Shown in pieces: positions 55,004-63,456 of a stretch of 64,000 bases of DNA. The stretch's first letter is position 1; each line of letters starts with the position of its first letter. Origin of the DNA: Nostoc sp. B(2019) (GTDB lineage: Bacteria; Cyanobacteriota; Cyanobacteriia; Cyanobacteriales; Nostocaceae); the NCBI RefSeq assembly GCF_010091925.1, contig NZ_WVID01000012.1:124001-188000 (forward strand), in the 5' to 3' direction. A model generated the notes under the pieces. It was not told where the DNA came from. It was given only the letters and a program-made list of their open reading frames with translations, and searched no databases. The translations under genes and the position numbers were made by a program.

Positions 55004-56575
55004 TTAAATAGTTACTAGCTGTTTTTCTTTCGTCTCCATTGGTGCAGAAAGTGCTGCTTCTAAGTCGGCGCAACCCAGTTTTTCTTCTAAGATCTTCATA
55101 ACTTCGCGTCCGAAGTCGTTGGGGTTTTGTTGCCAAGCTTGCAAGCAGACTTCGCCGAAGAATGAACCAAGAGGTTCAGGGTTCCAAAGGAGTTTTTTGG
55201 CTGTCCAAGGCATTAAGCTCATTGGATCATACCCTGGTTTAAGGATACCCTCTTTGAAGGCGTATTCTTCTAAATGGGTATGGGGTTGCAGTCCAATAAA
55301 AAAGATCGCAGGTTCGACTTTATCTGCGCCAAAAATCCGTTCTAGTTCGCGGTGGTAGGCGATAGTTTGGCGAATAGTTTCGGGGCGTTCGTCAATCACA
55401 TTAAAGGAGTAGTTGACGGAAACTAAGTCGTTAAACCCAGCTGTTTTTAAGTCACGGCAGTTTTGCAAGACGGTTCGCAGGTTGTATCCCATCCGCATTT
55501 TTCGCACAAGTTCTTGAGAACCACTGGTAATACCAATTTCAAAGTAGTTCATCCCGGTTTTTGCCATCAACTCACACAACTCTGGTGTTAGGTTGTCGGC
55601 TCTGATGTATGCTGCCCAATGGATATCTGTCATGCCAGAATCGACGATTTTCTGCAAGAGTTCTACAGCATCGTCGATAAATTTCCGCGCTGGGATGAAT
55701 TGGGCATCGGTAAACCAGAAATTGCGAATGCCGCGATCGTATAATTGCTGCATCTCGGCAACAACTTCATCGGCTGGATTGATGCGTACTTGTTTGCCTT
55801 CAACTACGGTGTAGACGCAATAGCAGCAGTTATGGGGACAACCACGCTTAGTTTGAACACCAATGTAGAAGTCTTGTTCTTGCAGGTAGTAGTTAAATTC
55901 GGGCCAGATGCTTTCAATGTAGTTGTAGTTACAGGCAGTTTTCTCTAGTGGGGTGGGTTGTTCGTGAATTAGTCGTTTCCGTGGTTGAGCTTCTCCTACT
56001 ACGTAACAACGTTCATCGTGAAACTCTCTACCACTTAAAAGTTTTTCCAATAGGGTTTCCCCTTCACCCACAGAAATAATTGTCCCCTTGGGTAAGCTTT
56101 TACCCAACTGTTCGTAAAATACGCTGACTGCACCACCACCTACAACTACACGGGCATTAGAATTATATTTTTGAGCGCGTTTTAAACCGCGTTTGATTAA
56201 TCCCAGGTTGCGCCACAATTCTACATAGTAAGCAATAAAGATTCGCAAACCGCCCAATCCCCCGCGTAGTTTCAATAGAGGATTCTTGGCGTAGTAAAAT
56301 TCAAAGGCGTTTTGCAGGGGATTGCCACCGCGTCCCCCGACTGGGGCATATATTTGGATATCTCGCCAAGAAAAGACTAGCAGTGTCGGTTTGAATTCAT
56401 CGACACAGCGATCCAAAGCGGCAGCATAATCTAAAGGTGGTACTGTTCCCAAATCAAAAATACGCTGTTCGATGTTGGGAAATTGCTTGTGGACGTGATC
56501 GCTAAGATAGATAACCCCAATAGGAAAGATGGGGTTACAGGGAAGGCGAACGTAGAGAATTCGATTTTCCATCAT
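55004..56575 (-). CDS. B12-binding-like radical SAM protein
   Basis: 523 residues from ATG 56575 (a second Met follows directly). N-terminal Rossmann-like B12-binding domain (ILYVRLPCNPIFPIGVIYLS; later ARVVVGGGAVSVF and SVGEGETLLEKL) and a radical SAM core with TKRGCPHNCCYCVY, the CxxxCxxC 4Fe-4S motif, followed by WFTDAQFIPARKFIDDAV and ITSGSQELVRKMRMGY. This type modifies lipids, tRNA, peptides or small molecules; the substrate cannot be read from sequence. First gene of a minus-strand unit with the DICT and pentapeptide genes, 86 bases before the DICT start. Confidence 0.88.
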   Translation of the reverse strand: MMENRILYVRLPCNPIFPIGVIYLSDHVHKQFPNIEQRIFDLGTVPPLDYAAALDRCVDEFKPTLLVFSWRDIQIYAPVGGRGGNPLQNAFEFYYAKNPLLKLRGGLGGLRIFIAYYVELWRNLGLIKRGLKRAQKYNSNARVVVGGGAVSVFYEQLGKSLPKGTIISVGEGETLLEKLLSGREFHDERCYVVGEAQPRKRLIHEQPTPLEKTACNYNYIESIWPEFNYYLQEQDFYIGVQTKRGCPHNCCYCVYTVVEGKQVRINPADEVVAEMQQLYDRGIRNFWFTDAQFIPARKFIDDAVELLQKIVDSGMTDIHWAAYIRADNLTPELCELMAKTGMNYFEIGITSGSQELVRKMRMGYNLRTVLQNCRDLKTAGFNDLVSVNYSFNVIDERPETIRQTIAYHRELERIFGADKVEPAIFFIGLQPHTHLEEYAFKEGILKPGYDPMSLMPWTAKKLLWNPEPLGSFFGEVCLQAWQQNPNDFGREVMKILEEKLGCADLEAALSAPMETKEKQLVTI

Positions 56576-57179
56576 GGGTGTTTTAGCTTCAATCTTGCCA
56601 AGATTTCGGGGAAAGTTAGAGAAAATCCAGTTTTAAAGCGTGTGTTTGTTTTGGCTACTCTATACCTATCAGAATCTTGCTTGACATCTAAGCCGATTTT
56701 TGATAGACAAAAACTTTGCGTTGCCAATTGTCAGAATCAATAAAATTGTTGTGCCAAATGCATGACATTTAGCGACAGGCTTTATGAAGATATTTTTCAT
56801 ATAGCTTTACGATAACATTGAGCTTATTCATTAAGCGATGATTGAAGCTTATTAGTCCTGGGACAGATGAAACAGAAAAACTCACTTGCCACTTAGGCAA
56901 GAAGCAAGGGAATCGTCGTTATGCCCCTAGCCTAATTATCTCTTTAGGCGAGTTAAAGTTTTTTGCTATGGAAAAAATATTCAAGACTTCTATGTGTAGT
57001 GTATAATTTTCAAAAAGCAACAGATATTTACAAAAATTTCATAACTTATAGATATTTCTTTAGATAGAAATAATCTCTAAAGATTCAGTTGGTATTCGGA
57101 GTTACAGCAACCGGGGATCAGCAGATGCTAGGCTGGGCTAGTGTAATGTAAAATTGTGGCGTAAAGCTCCTCAGCAGTT
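56576..57179. other. 604-bp divergent intergenic region
   Basis: It holds the promoters of the radical SAM operon (minus) and the DUF1830 gene (plus). Mostly AT-rich. A GC-richer patch with GCTAGGCTGGGCTAG at about 57128-57142 lies just before the DUF1830 gene. No operator recognised. Confidence 0.35.
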
Positions 57180-57572
57180 ATGGCTCAAATATTAGATCCT
57201 CTACCACCTGAGCAATCAGCGAAAATTCTCTGCTGCTACGTTAATGCCACGAGCAAAATACAAGTGGCTCGCATCTCTAATATTCCCAACTGGTACTTTG
57301 AACGGGTTGTTTTTCCTGGACAACGCCTCGTGTTTGAAGCTCCACGGAAGGCTCAAATGGAGATTCATACGGGTATGATGGCAAGTGCAATTTTATCCGA
57401 TAAGATTCCGTGCGATCGCCTGATGCTCAACGAACCAAGCAGTTATGAATTTGATACAAACTCGTCAGAAGAAAAAGACTCGCTTAATACCAGACAAATA
57501 GTGCAAATTAATACAAAAACCGGAGATACTATAAAACCTTTACAAGTCGCTGGTTTAGCATCTGTTGATTAA
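57180..57572 (+). CDS. DUF1830 family protein
   Basis: 130 residues. Diagnostic stretch: KILCCYVNATSKIQVARISN, NWYFERVVFPGQRLVFEAP and ASAILSDKIPCDRL. A compact all-beta domain fills the first ~95 residues; the tail is polar and variable. The family is cyanobacterial with no known function. ATG 57180. Followed by an intrinsic terminator. Confidence 0.85.
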   Translation: MAQILDPLPPEQSAKILCCYVNATSKIQVARISNIPNWYFERVVFPGQRLVFEAPRKAQMEIHTGMMASAILSDKIPCDRLMLNEPSSYEFDTNSSEEKDSLNTRQIVQINTKTGDTIKPLQVAGLASVD

Positions 57573-57605
57573 GAAAAAAATTTTGCTCAATTTTGCTCAA
57601 TTTGG

Positions 57606-57635
57606 GGGTTGCTGAATTCAGTAGCCCTTTTGTTT
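57606..57635 (+). terminator. Intrinsic terminator of the DUF1830 gene
   Basis: GGGTTGCTGAATTCAGTAGCCC folds on itself (with G-T wobbles), followed by TTTTGTTT. A direct duplication of AATTTTGCTC precedes it at about 57582-57602. Confidence 0.75.
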
Positions 57636-57639
57636 ATTG

Positions 57640-57752
57640 GTCAAGAGTCAAGGGTCAAGAGTAATCAGATAAGCTAACTTGCCTAAATGTTGCATCTTAT
57701 CGTTAAAACCGTTATTAGTCATTAGTCCTTTATAAACACAAATGACTAATGA
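57640..57752. repeat. STRR tract
   Basis: GGTCAAGAGTCAAGGGTCAAGAG at the left and TTAGTCATTAGTCC, AATGACTAATGAC at the right, separated by ~45 bases of unique sequence. Same heptamer families as elsewhere. Confidence 0.75.
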
Positions 57753-57865
57753 CAACCTAACGAGTTAATCTGCAACTTTAAGGTGTAAAAGCTTACTCTA
57801 ACTTTGGACTGTTGACTGTTGATTGCCCTCACGAGAAAATGTGCTTTTTTATAGCCCACTAGCTA

Positions 57866-58327
57866 ATGAATCTGCCTTCTTTTATTTGGTTGTGGAAAAT
57901 AGCCGCTTGGTCAATGGGGTTGTCTCTGCTGGCATATTTGATGTTAGCTGTCACCGGCGTTTTGATGTTTCGGGCGAGAACTTTGAGGGAGTTCCCTTTT
58001 ATTAACCCATTTATGGGCGGAAATAGGGGAGTGCGATCGCTTCACCAGATAATCGGCATCAGCATGGTAAGTTTAGTACTGCTACTGCTGGTAATTGGCA
58101 TTGTTGGCACTTTGGGACACTTTGGTTCTTTGGGACACTCGTCACATTTGGTGGCTGGGCTGATAGTAGTAGTGTTAGTTTTACTGTCTGCTTTTAGTTC
58201 TACGCAAATTCATGCTAGCCGAGCTTGGGCTAGACCTTTACACGTTGGCGTGAATATTATCCTGTTTATGGGATTCGCCTGGGTGTCTCTGACTGGTTGG
58301 AGTGTAGTGCAAAAGTACTTACCCTAA
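57866..58327 (+). CDS. DUF4079 family membrane protein
   Basis: 153 residues with four hydrophobic helices (about 8-32, 63-84, 92-111, 127-146). HQIIGISMVSLVLLLLVIGI and the late STQIHASRAWARPLHVGVNI place His residues within or next to helices, a layout that recalls heme-ligating membrane proteins, though I cannot show heme binding. The family is found in cyanobacteria and chloroplasts. ATG 57866 with no strong RBS. Confidence 0.75.
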   Translation: MNLPSFIWLWKIAAWSMGLSLLAYLMLAVTGVLMFRARTLREFPFINPFMGGNRGVRSLHQIIGISMVSLVLLLLVIGIVGTLGHFGSLGHSSHLVAGLIVVVLVLLSAFSSTQIHASRAWARPLHVGVNIILFMGFAWVSLTGWSVVQKYLP

Positions 58328-58482
58328 TTAAATCGTTAGGACAATTTCAACAAAGTGTTTCTCTGGAAGCTCTACTGGCATAGAGAAAATAAAAGCATCA
58401 ACAGGTATTCGTGTTTGTTTGCCTGAATGCTTGCCAGGTTCCCAGTTAGTATGAACTTAAAGCCAATAATCGTGATTGAGCC

Positions 58483-59049
58483 GTGACAGCAAACTCAGCC
58501 AATACCTCAGCTTCTATTTTTCATCTGTCTCCGTTGATTCGGATTACGCTGTTGAGTCTATACGTAGCACTCACAGTACCATTGCCTTTCTTATCGCAGG
58601 TAACGGCTGCACCTGTATCACCAAAATTATTGTGGATAGGGATTAGCATCGGTTTAATTGCTCTGTATGCCCTATTGACTGAGCGAGTAATAGTAGATGA
58701 CCAGGGAATTCAAGTTACTTACCCCGCCTGGGTTCCCCGCTTCTTTCGTAAAGGTTGGTTCTTACCTTGGTCGCAGGTGAAAGAGTTAAAGCCCCGCACT
58801 ACTGGTCAAGGAGGACTAGTCTATTATTTTCTCAGTCAAGAGGAGAAAGCTTACTTACTACCGATGCGTGTAGCTGGATTTGCCCGTTTGGTACAAATTG
58901 TGCAAGCAAAGACGGGTATTGATACTACAGACGTTCGCCCTTTAGCACAGCCGTGGATGTACCTGATTTTACTGGGATTCACCCTGCTGCTACTATTAGT
59001 CGATGGCTGGGCGATCGCCACAGCGTTAGCTACTCGACAATTAACTTAG
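58483..59049 (+). CDS. Membrane protein with PH-like cytoplasmic segment
   Basis: 188 residues from GTG 58483. Membrane helices at about 17-38, 48-66 and 158-180. Between them is a short beta-rich stretch (RVIVDDQGIQVTYPAWVPRF, then PWSQVKELKPRTTGQGGLVY) resembling the bacterial PH (YdbS/YcxB-like) fold. The function is unknown. It sits between the DUF4079 gene and the ABC ATPase gene on the same strand, but 155-255 base gaps argue against a tight operon. Confidence 0.65.
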   Translation: MTANSANTSASIFHLSPLIRITLLSLYVALTVPLPFLSQVTAAPVSPKLLWIGISIGLIALYALLTERVIVDDQGIQVTYPAWVPRFFRKGWFLPWSQVKELKPRTTGQGGLVYYFLSQEEKAYLLPMRVAGFARLVQIVQAKTGIDTTDVRPLAQPWMYLILLGFTLLLLLVDGWAIATALATRQLT

Positions 59050-59051
59050 AA

Positions 59052-59230
59052 TTGGTCAAGAGTCAAGGGTCAAAAGGAGCCAGTGCGTTGGGGAGACAGC
59101 GCCGTGGACGGCTTTCCCACGCCACTTGCCACAACGGGGGGAACCCCCGCAAGGCAGTGGCTTGACTTGAGGCGACTGTCGTCGGCTCCGCCGACTTGTT
59201 CGCTCTTAGCGTTCCCGCTTTCTTAGCAAC
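59052..59230. repeat. Composite dispersed repeat block
   Basis: GGTCAAGAGTCAAGGGTC heptamers, then a GC-rich block with GCGTTGGGGAGACAGCGCCG and the palindromic GGGGGGAACCCCCGCA (59136-59151), identical to 46122-46137 upstream of rne. Further GTCGGCTCCGCCGAC palindrome at about 59181-59195. Several repeat families are nested here. Confidence 0.85.
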
Positions 59231-59304
59231 TGGCGTTCAAGAGTCAAGGTCAAGATTTATTTTCTTCATCTCCCTCATCTCTCCCTGCTCCCTCATCTTC
59301 CCGA

Positions 59305-60114
59305 TTGAACTTGGATAATGTGACAGCAACCACACTAAAACTAGAACAAGTTAATCTGTTTGCGAAACTAAAAACTCAGCTTTCAGGGAATCAGCAAGGA
59401 TACCCCATATTGCAGGATATTTCTTTGGAGGTGTTACTAGGCGATCGCTCCACCAACACCTACGGTGAACGCCTGGCTATTGTAGGTTCATCTGGTGCTG
59501 GTAAAACTTCGTTACTACGGCTCCTCAACCGCCTGATTGAACCTAGCAGCGGTAAAATCTATCTAGAAAATCAAGAATATCGCCAAATCCCTGTTATTCA
59601 GTTACGCCAAGAGGTGACACTTGTATTGCAAGAGTCGAAGCTGTTGGGGATGACAGTTCAACAAGCCTTGGCTTATCCGCTGGTTTTGCGTGGTTTGCCC
59701 AAACAGACAATTCAGCAACGAGTTAGTGACTGGATAGAACAACTACACATTCCCAGTGAATGGTTAGGGCGGACTGAACTACAACTTTCTGCTGGAGAGC
59801 GACAGCTAGTAGCTATCGCTCGTGCCTTAGTCACTCAACCGAAAATTTTACTATTAGACGAGCCAACCTCTGCTCTGGATGCTGCTACAGCTTCTCGTGT
59901 GATGCAAGTCTTAATCCAGTTGAGTCAAACTCATCAAACTACAATTTTGATGGTAAATCATCAACTAGAGCTAGCCCAGACGTTCTGTACGCGGTTATTA
60001 CACCTAAAGCAAGGTCATCTATGGGCAAATCAAAGTGCCTCTGAAATAAATTGGGTTAACTTACGAGAAAGCTTGATGCAAGCAGAAGCCCAAGCAGCTG
60101 AGGAATGGAGTTAA
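59305..60114 (+). CDS. ABC transporter ATP-binding protein (orphan)
   Basis: Up to 269 residues; the first possible start is TTG 59305 and GTG at 59320 is an equally likely start. Complete ATPase: Walker A GSSGAGKTS, Q-loop region VTLVLQESKLLG, signature LSAGERQLVAIARAL, Walker B ILLLDEPTSALD and switch His in MVNHQ. It resembles FetA/YbbL-type ATPases that pair with a separate YbbM-type permease. No permease gene is next to it in this window, so the transported substrate is unknown. Confidence 0.88.
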   Translation: MNLDNVTATTLKLEQVNLFAKLKTQLSGNQQGYPILQDISLEVLLGDRSTNTYGERLAIVGSSGAGKTSLLRLLNRLIEPSSGKIYLENQEYRQIPVIQLRQEVTLVLQESKLLGMTVQQALAYPLVLRGLPKQTIQQRVSDWIEQLHIPSEWLGRTELQLSAGERQLVAIARALVTQPKILLLDEPTSALDAATASRVMQVLIQLSQTHQTTILMVNHQLELAQTFCTRLLHLKQGHLWANQSASEINWVNLRESLMQAEAQAAEEWS

Positions 60115-60124
60115 ATAATGCTGA

Positions 60125-60285
60125 GTCAAAATAATTCGTAATTCGTAGTTGTAATCAGTGACAGTTCTGAACCCACCACTAAATTAGAAACCACTAAATT
60201 TTTAATTTAGTCGGGGCTTGTACCCTTTTAATTACGAATTACGAATTACGAATTACGAATTACAAATTACGAATTAGTAATTATT
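60125..60285. repeat. ATTACGA heptamer array
   Basis: Left end AATTCGTAATTCGTAGTT, right end at least six copies of ATTACGA (60231-60275). In between TTAGAAACCACTAAATTTTTAATTTAG. The two ends are inverted relative to each other, so the whole can fold back. Confidence 0.85.
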
Positions 60286-61054
60286 TGGTCAATTGACCAC
60301 TAAGTGTTGAACGTTGATTGCTAAATCTTTCTTTAGCTAACTTTGTTTGTGACTGTGAAACATTGACATTCAAAATTTCCATGTTAAAACGGTATCCTAC
60401 ATTGCGGATAGTTTGAATCAAACTAGGTTGGCGGGGATCAAGTTCAACCTTTTTCCGCAGCGATAAAACGTGAGTATCAATGGTACGCGGGTTGTCGATG
60501 GCGTCAGGCCACGCACGACGCAGCAATTCCGACCTACTCAAAGGTACACCCCCAGCTTGCGCCAGAACATACAGCAAACTGAATTCCTGGGGTGTTAAGT
60601 CGATGAACTCGCCTTGGAAGCGGACGCGGCGCTGTACTAAATCGATTTGCAAAGTACCATAATCCAAATAAGCTGGTGCTGTAGGTGTGCGCTTGCGGCG
60701 AATTAATGCCTCTACTCTTGCCAGAAACTCTTGCATTCCAAAAGGTTTGCTCAGGTAGTCATCTGCACCCGCCTTTAAACCTGCGACGATATCAGCTTCA
60801 TTACTCCGAGCAGATAGCATGAGGATGAGAGGCTGCTGCTGACGATGCAACCAACGACAAAACTCAATACCATCACCATCAGGCAGGTCAGCATCAAGGA
60901 TGACTAGTGTTGGTTGATGGCTTAGAAATACTTCCCTTGCTTGATAAATACTGGCGGCTTGATGCACGCGGTATTCCAGTTGTTGCAAGTGCCAACCCAG
61001 CAACGACCTCAGATGGGGATTTCCCTCAACGATTTCAATACAAACCGAACCCAC
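60281..61054 (-). CDS. nrrA: OmpR-type response regulator, probable NrrA
   Basis: 257 residues from GTG. Receiver domain (1-120) with the phospho-acceptor Asp in LVILDADLPDGDG and the Lys in DDYLSKPFG; OmpR/PhoB winged helix (about 130-230) with LTPQEFSLLYVLAQAGG and TIDTHVLSLRKKVELDP. The gene resembles my memory of nrrA (all4312) of Anabaena PCC 7120, a nitrogen-responsive regulator that promotes heterocyst development and glycogen catabolism under NtcA control. The NtcA-type promoter directly upstream supports this. No sensor kinase is adjacent. Symbol is therefore probable, not proven. Confidence 0.75.
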   Translation of the reverse strand: MGSVCIEIVEGNPHLRSLLGWHLQQLEYRVHQAASIYQAREVFLSHQPTLVILDADLPDGDGIEFCRWLHRQQQPLILMLSARSNEADIVAGLKAGADDYLSKPFGMQEFLARVEALIRRKRTPTAPAYLDYGTLQIDLVQRRVRFQGEFIDLTPQEFSLLYVLAQAGGVPLSRSELLRRAWPDAIDNPRTIDTHVLSLRKKVELDPRQPSLIQTIRNVGYRFNMEILNVNVSQSQTKLAKERFSNQRSTLSGQLTK

Positions 61055-61086
61055 GGCGGCAAGACCCCTTAGCGTCGATGACTTTC

Positions 61087-61128
61087 AAAGTAACAAGCCC
61101 ATGCCCAAGGTTTTGTAGCCTTTGTTAC
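61087..61128 (-). promoter_or_regulatory. NtcA-activated promoter of the response-regulator gene
   Basis: On the minus strand: GTAACAAAGGCTAC (61128-61115) fits GTA-N8-TAC, followed after exactly 22 bases by TACTTT (61092-61087), fitting TA-N3-T. This is the canonical class II NtcA promoter layout. Start site would be near 61080, about 26 bases before the GTG start codon. Confidence 0.85.
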
Positions 61129-61610
61129 TTCAACTGCTATTATCTTTACATTTCCCTATAGGAAGAGTGGCAATATCTTTAATTTCTGCCTTGCCGAGAG
61201 CCGATTAGTAATATTCTTAAATTTTTGTTAGACTTATCAAAAGTTCTTTTGGCTAAATAGCGTGCTAAATAGCAGGTTGTAATGTCCAGAAAAACCATAA
61301 CCGAACTAGCTAACGATTACCAAAACCATCTTTCAGCCTTATGGTAAAATCGGATTCTATCTTAACTAAAGATTGATCCCCGCGATTGCTAATCTAATTG
61401 GGCTGTTAATAGAGAAAATCATAAAAATAGCTTACTAAATAATCATATTCCGAGTTTTTCTGGAATTGGATTTAGTTAGATTGTAGCTGCTGGGGGTATT
61501 GCTCAAAGTAGATTTATTAACTTCGAGTTAATGCCAAACTAAAAGTGAGACTTCACATTTTGGCGTGAATCATTTACAATTCTCATTCCAAAGAGATTAA
61601 TACAGCAGTT
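61129..61610. other. Intergenic region between response regulator and DUF6761-like gene
   Basis: About 480 bases, divergent promoters expected. GTGCTAAATAGCAGG near 61261-61275 repeats AAATAGC words. I find no second operator or RNA. Confidence 0.35.
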
Positions 61611-61859
61611 ATGCTCCAAGACACACAAACCATCCGCTATTACCAAAGACTCACCGACGCCTTCGCCGAGCTATGGAATCGCGGTTATCGCACGGATGAC
61701 ATGCGGATGTATTTGGATGGGTATCTAGCCGCACTACGACATGGTAACGCGATCGAACCTTTTCTGATTCATCGTCTAGAAGAGGAGGCAAGCCGCTACT
61801 TGTACGATGGCTCAAATTTTGCAGTGCCGCAACCACAGCCACAACCTGATTACTACTAA
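61611..61859 (+). CDS. Small conserved cyanobacterial protein (DUF6761-like)
   Basis: 82 residues. Soluble and helical (TQTIRYYQRLTDAFAELWNR, then MRMYLDGYLAALRHGNAIEP) ending in a PQPQPQPDYY tail. I recognise it as a very well-conserved short cyanobacterial protein; DUF6761 is my best recollection of the family name. No function known. Followed by an intrinsic terminator. Confidence 0.7.
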   Translation: MLQDTQTIRYYQRLTDAFAELWNRGYRTDDMRMYLDGYLAALRHGNAIEPFLIHRLEEEASRYLYDGSNFAVPQPQPQPDYY

Positions 61860-61981
61860 TGCCCTTGTTTCTGTAGTTTATACTAACCGTAGATTGCCGC
61901 AGATAATCATAACATATTATCTGTAGTAAGCAACGGACTTAATGGTGTGAAATTTTTGGAGTTGTATTGATAAAACGCTTT

Positions 61982-62027
61982 CCCTCAGCCACATCTTGGT
62001 CTTGCCAAGGTGACTGAGGGGATTTTT
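61982..62027 (+). terminator. Intrinsic terminator
   Basis: CCCTCAG (61982-61988) pairs with CTGAGGG (62014-62020), with an inner CTTGG/CCAAG stem; GATTTTTGATC follows. Downstream of the DUF6761-like gene. Confidence 0.8.
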
Positions 62028-62102
62028 GATCTAAATGTTAGGGCGTGACGGCTAATATGCACTTGCACTAATGCCAAGGCTATTCTTGTCTGTACATAAA
62101 AT

Positions 62103-62131
62103 AATGCCATCACTTTTTAGTTAATGGCATT
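62103..62131 (-). terminator. AATGCCAT hairpin downstream of PEP-CTERM gene
   Basis: AATGCCAT (62103-62110) and ATGGCATT (62124-62131), 8-bp stem with 13-base loop. On the minus strand ATTTTATG follows. A very similar hairpin lies after the second PEP-CTERM copy at 63379-63409. Confidence 0.65.
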
Positions 62132-62275
62132 GCAATATTTTTATGAGTTATACCAATTCTTTGTAACGACTATTGCCGTTCCTCGCAATTAAAGGGACTA
62201 AAGGGAGGTCAGATTTAGTACATCTTCATAGAGAAATGATTTTAGAACATTCTAGAACAGTGTACCAAAACAAAA

Positions 62276-62929
62276 CTAAATTGATTGGGAACTTGTTTGC
62301 TTTTTACGTTTTAGGTACAAACCTATAGCACCAGCAACTACTGTACCACCAAGGGTAAAAGGTTCGGGAACTGCATCGGGATATGGGTATGGGTAAAAGC
62401 TTTGCGTTTGAGCAGCAATGCTTCCAGAGCCGTCTTCTCCAGAATAGTTGAGTACTGCAAACTGGTCTGTTTGTACAAGTTCTCTGTCTCCATTAGGAAA
62501 TCCTATGGTCAGTAAATATGTTAAAGCAAAGGTAATTCCTTCTTGTGAGAAAGAATAATCAATTTGATCATAGAGCGGCCCCCACCAAGCGGTAGAGTTA
62601 GGTACAGAATTAGATAAAGTCTCTAAAATAGTATTGGAAGAATTACGTAAATTTATATTCCATTTATTAACAAGTAAGGGAATTGCAAGATCTTCTCGCG
62701 TTTGATCTAAATCCAATACGTACGTTCCATAAAAAGAACCACTAGCTAGATTTACAGGCAATCCTATTGCCTCTGGTGAAGCTTGAGAAACAAATTTGCC
62801 AGAAACATTGAATGTTCTTAGTTGAACAGCTCTAACAGGCGCAGTTTCCAAAGCACTAAGTATAGTAACACTTAATGCTGCGGTGGCAGTAGCGTGAGAT
62901 AACTTGCGCCAGAATTGTTTGGTTAACAT
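62276..62929 (-). CDS. PEP-CTERM sorting domain protein
   Basis: About 217 residues from ATG 62929; a TTG eight codons upstream is possible. Signal peptide (residues about 8-34, ending VRA), a beta-rich middle without named domain (FNVSGKFVSQ, GSFYGTYVLDLDQTRED), and the C-terminal sorting signal PEPFTLGGTVVAGAIGLYL followed by KRKK. PEP-CTERM proteins are exported and processed by an exosortase, then usually surface-associated with exopolysaccharide. No exosortase gene is in this window. Confidence 0.88.
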   Translation of the reverse strand: MLTKQFWRKLSHATATAALSVTILSALETAPVRAVQLRTFNVSGKFVSQASPEAIGLPVNLASGSFYGTYVLDLDQTREDLAIPLLVNKWNINLRNSSNTILETLSNSVPNSTAWWGPLYDQIDYSFSQEGITFALTYLLTIGFPNGDRELVQTDQFAVLNYSGEDGSGSIAAQTQSFYPYPYPDAVPEPFTLGGTVVAGAIGLYLKRKKQTSSQSI

Positions 62930-63378
62930 TAGATTACGAAAGTACTTTTTCAAGATAAATACTGTCAGTATCTACAACAAAAGGCAATAAAAAAAGTTGT
63001 TCTTTATGAAAAAATTAGATTGTTGCTTTGCAGGTAATTGTTGAAGAATATATTTGCAAAAACAGCTATATCAAGATTTTTTACTAAATTTATTAGTAAA
63101 ATCATAAATATTTGTAATGACAAAATAATAGGATAAATTTTATAATTACTGCTGGCTTGATTAGGTTTAATTTAATTTATAAATAAATATATAAAAATAA
63201 AAATTTATATGGAGTTTGATGAGCCTTTTAGATTGTTTTAACGTCGGCTTCAAGCGAGATATTGGTTAATGTTGCGATCGCAGACTTTTGTATACATTAT
63301 TTCCACAAAGTACACAAGTAGTAAGCTTAGCCTAACTTAATACTTGCGTGTTATTCATTTTTTAGCTTCTTACATAGA
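62930..63378. other. Very AT-rich spacer between the two PEP-CTERM copies
   Basis: About 450 bases, with long runs of A and T and one HIP1-like GCGATCGC near 63276. It should contain the promoter of the intact PEP-CTERM gene. Nothing more can be supported. Confidence 0.4.
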
Positions 63379-63409
63379 CAATGCCATTATTTTTTAAGTA
63401 ATAGCATTG
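63379..63409 (-). terminator. CAATGCCATT hairpin downstream of PEP-CTERM remnant
   Basis: CAATGCCATT (63379-63388) and AATAGCATTG (63400-63409), nearly perfect stem. It parallels the hairpin at 62103-62131. Confidence 0.6.
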
Positions 63410-63456
63410 ACATATATAGGATATTGAAAATCCTTAAGGTGTTTACTAGAACAAAA

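Larger units (their letters stand above)
61860..62275. other. Intergenic region between convergent genes
   Basis: About 415 bases. Two hairpins, one for each gene (listed separately). The rest is AT-rich and unassigned. Confidence 0.5.

Noticed and set aside
53520-55136. 538-residue form of the DICT protein starting at 55136
   Set aside because: It would overlap the radical SAM gene by 133 bases and the extra N-terminus looks like that gene read in another frame; ATG 54917 is preferred.
60225-60280. Heptamer array resembling a CRISPR
   Set aside because: Units of seven bases directly abut with no spacers; no cas genes in the window.
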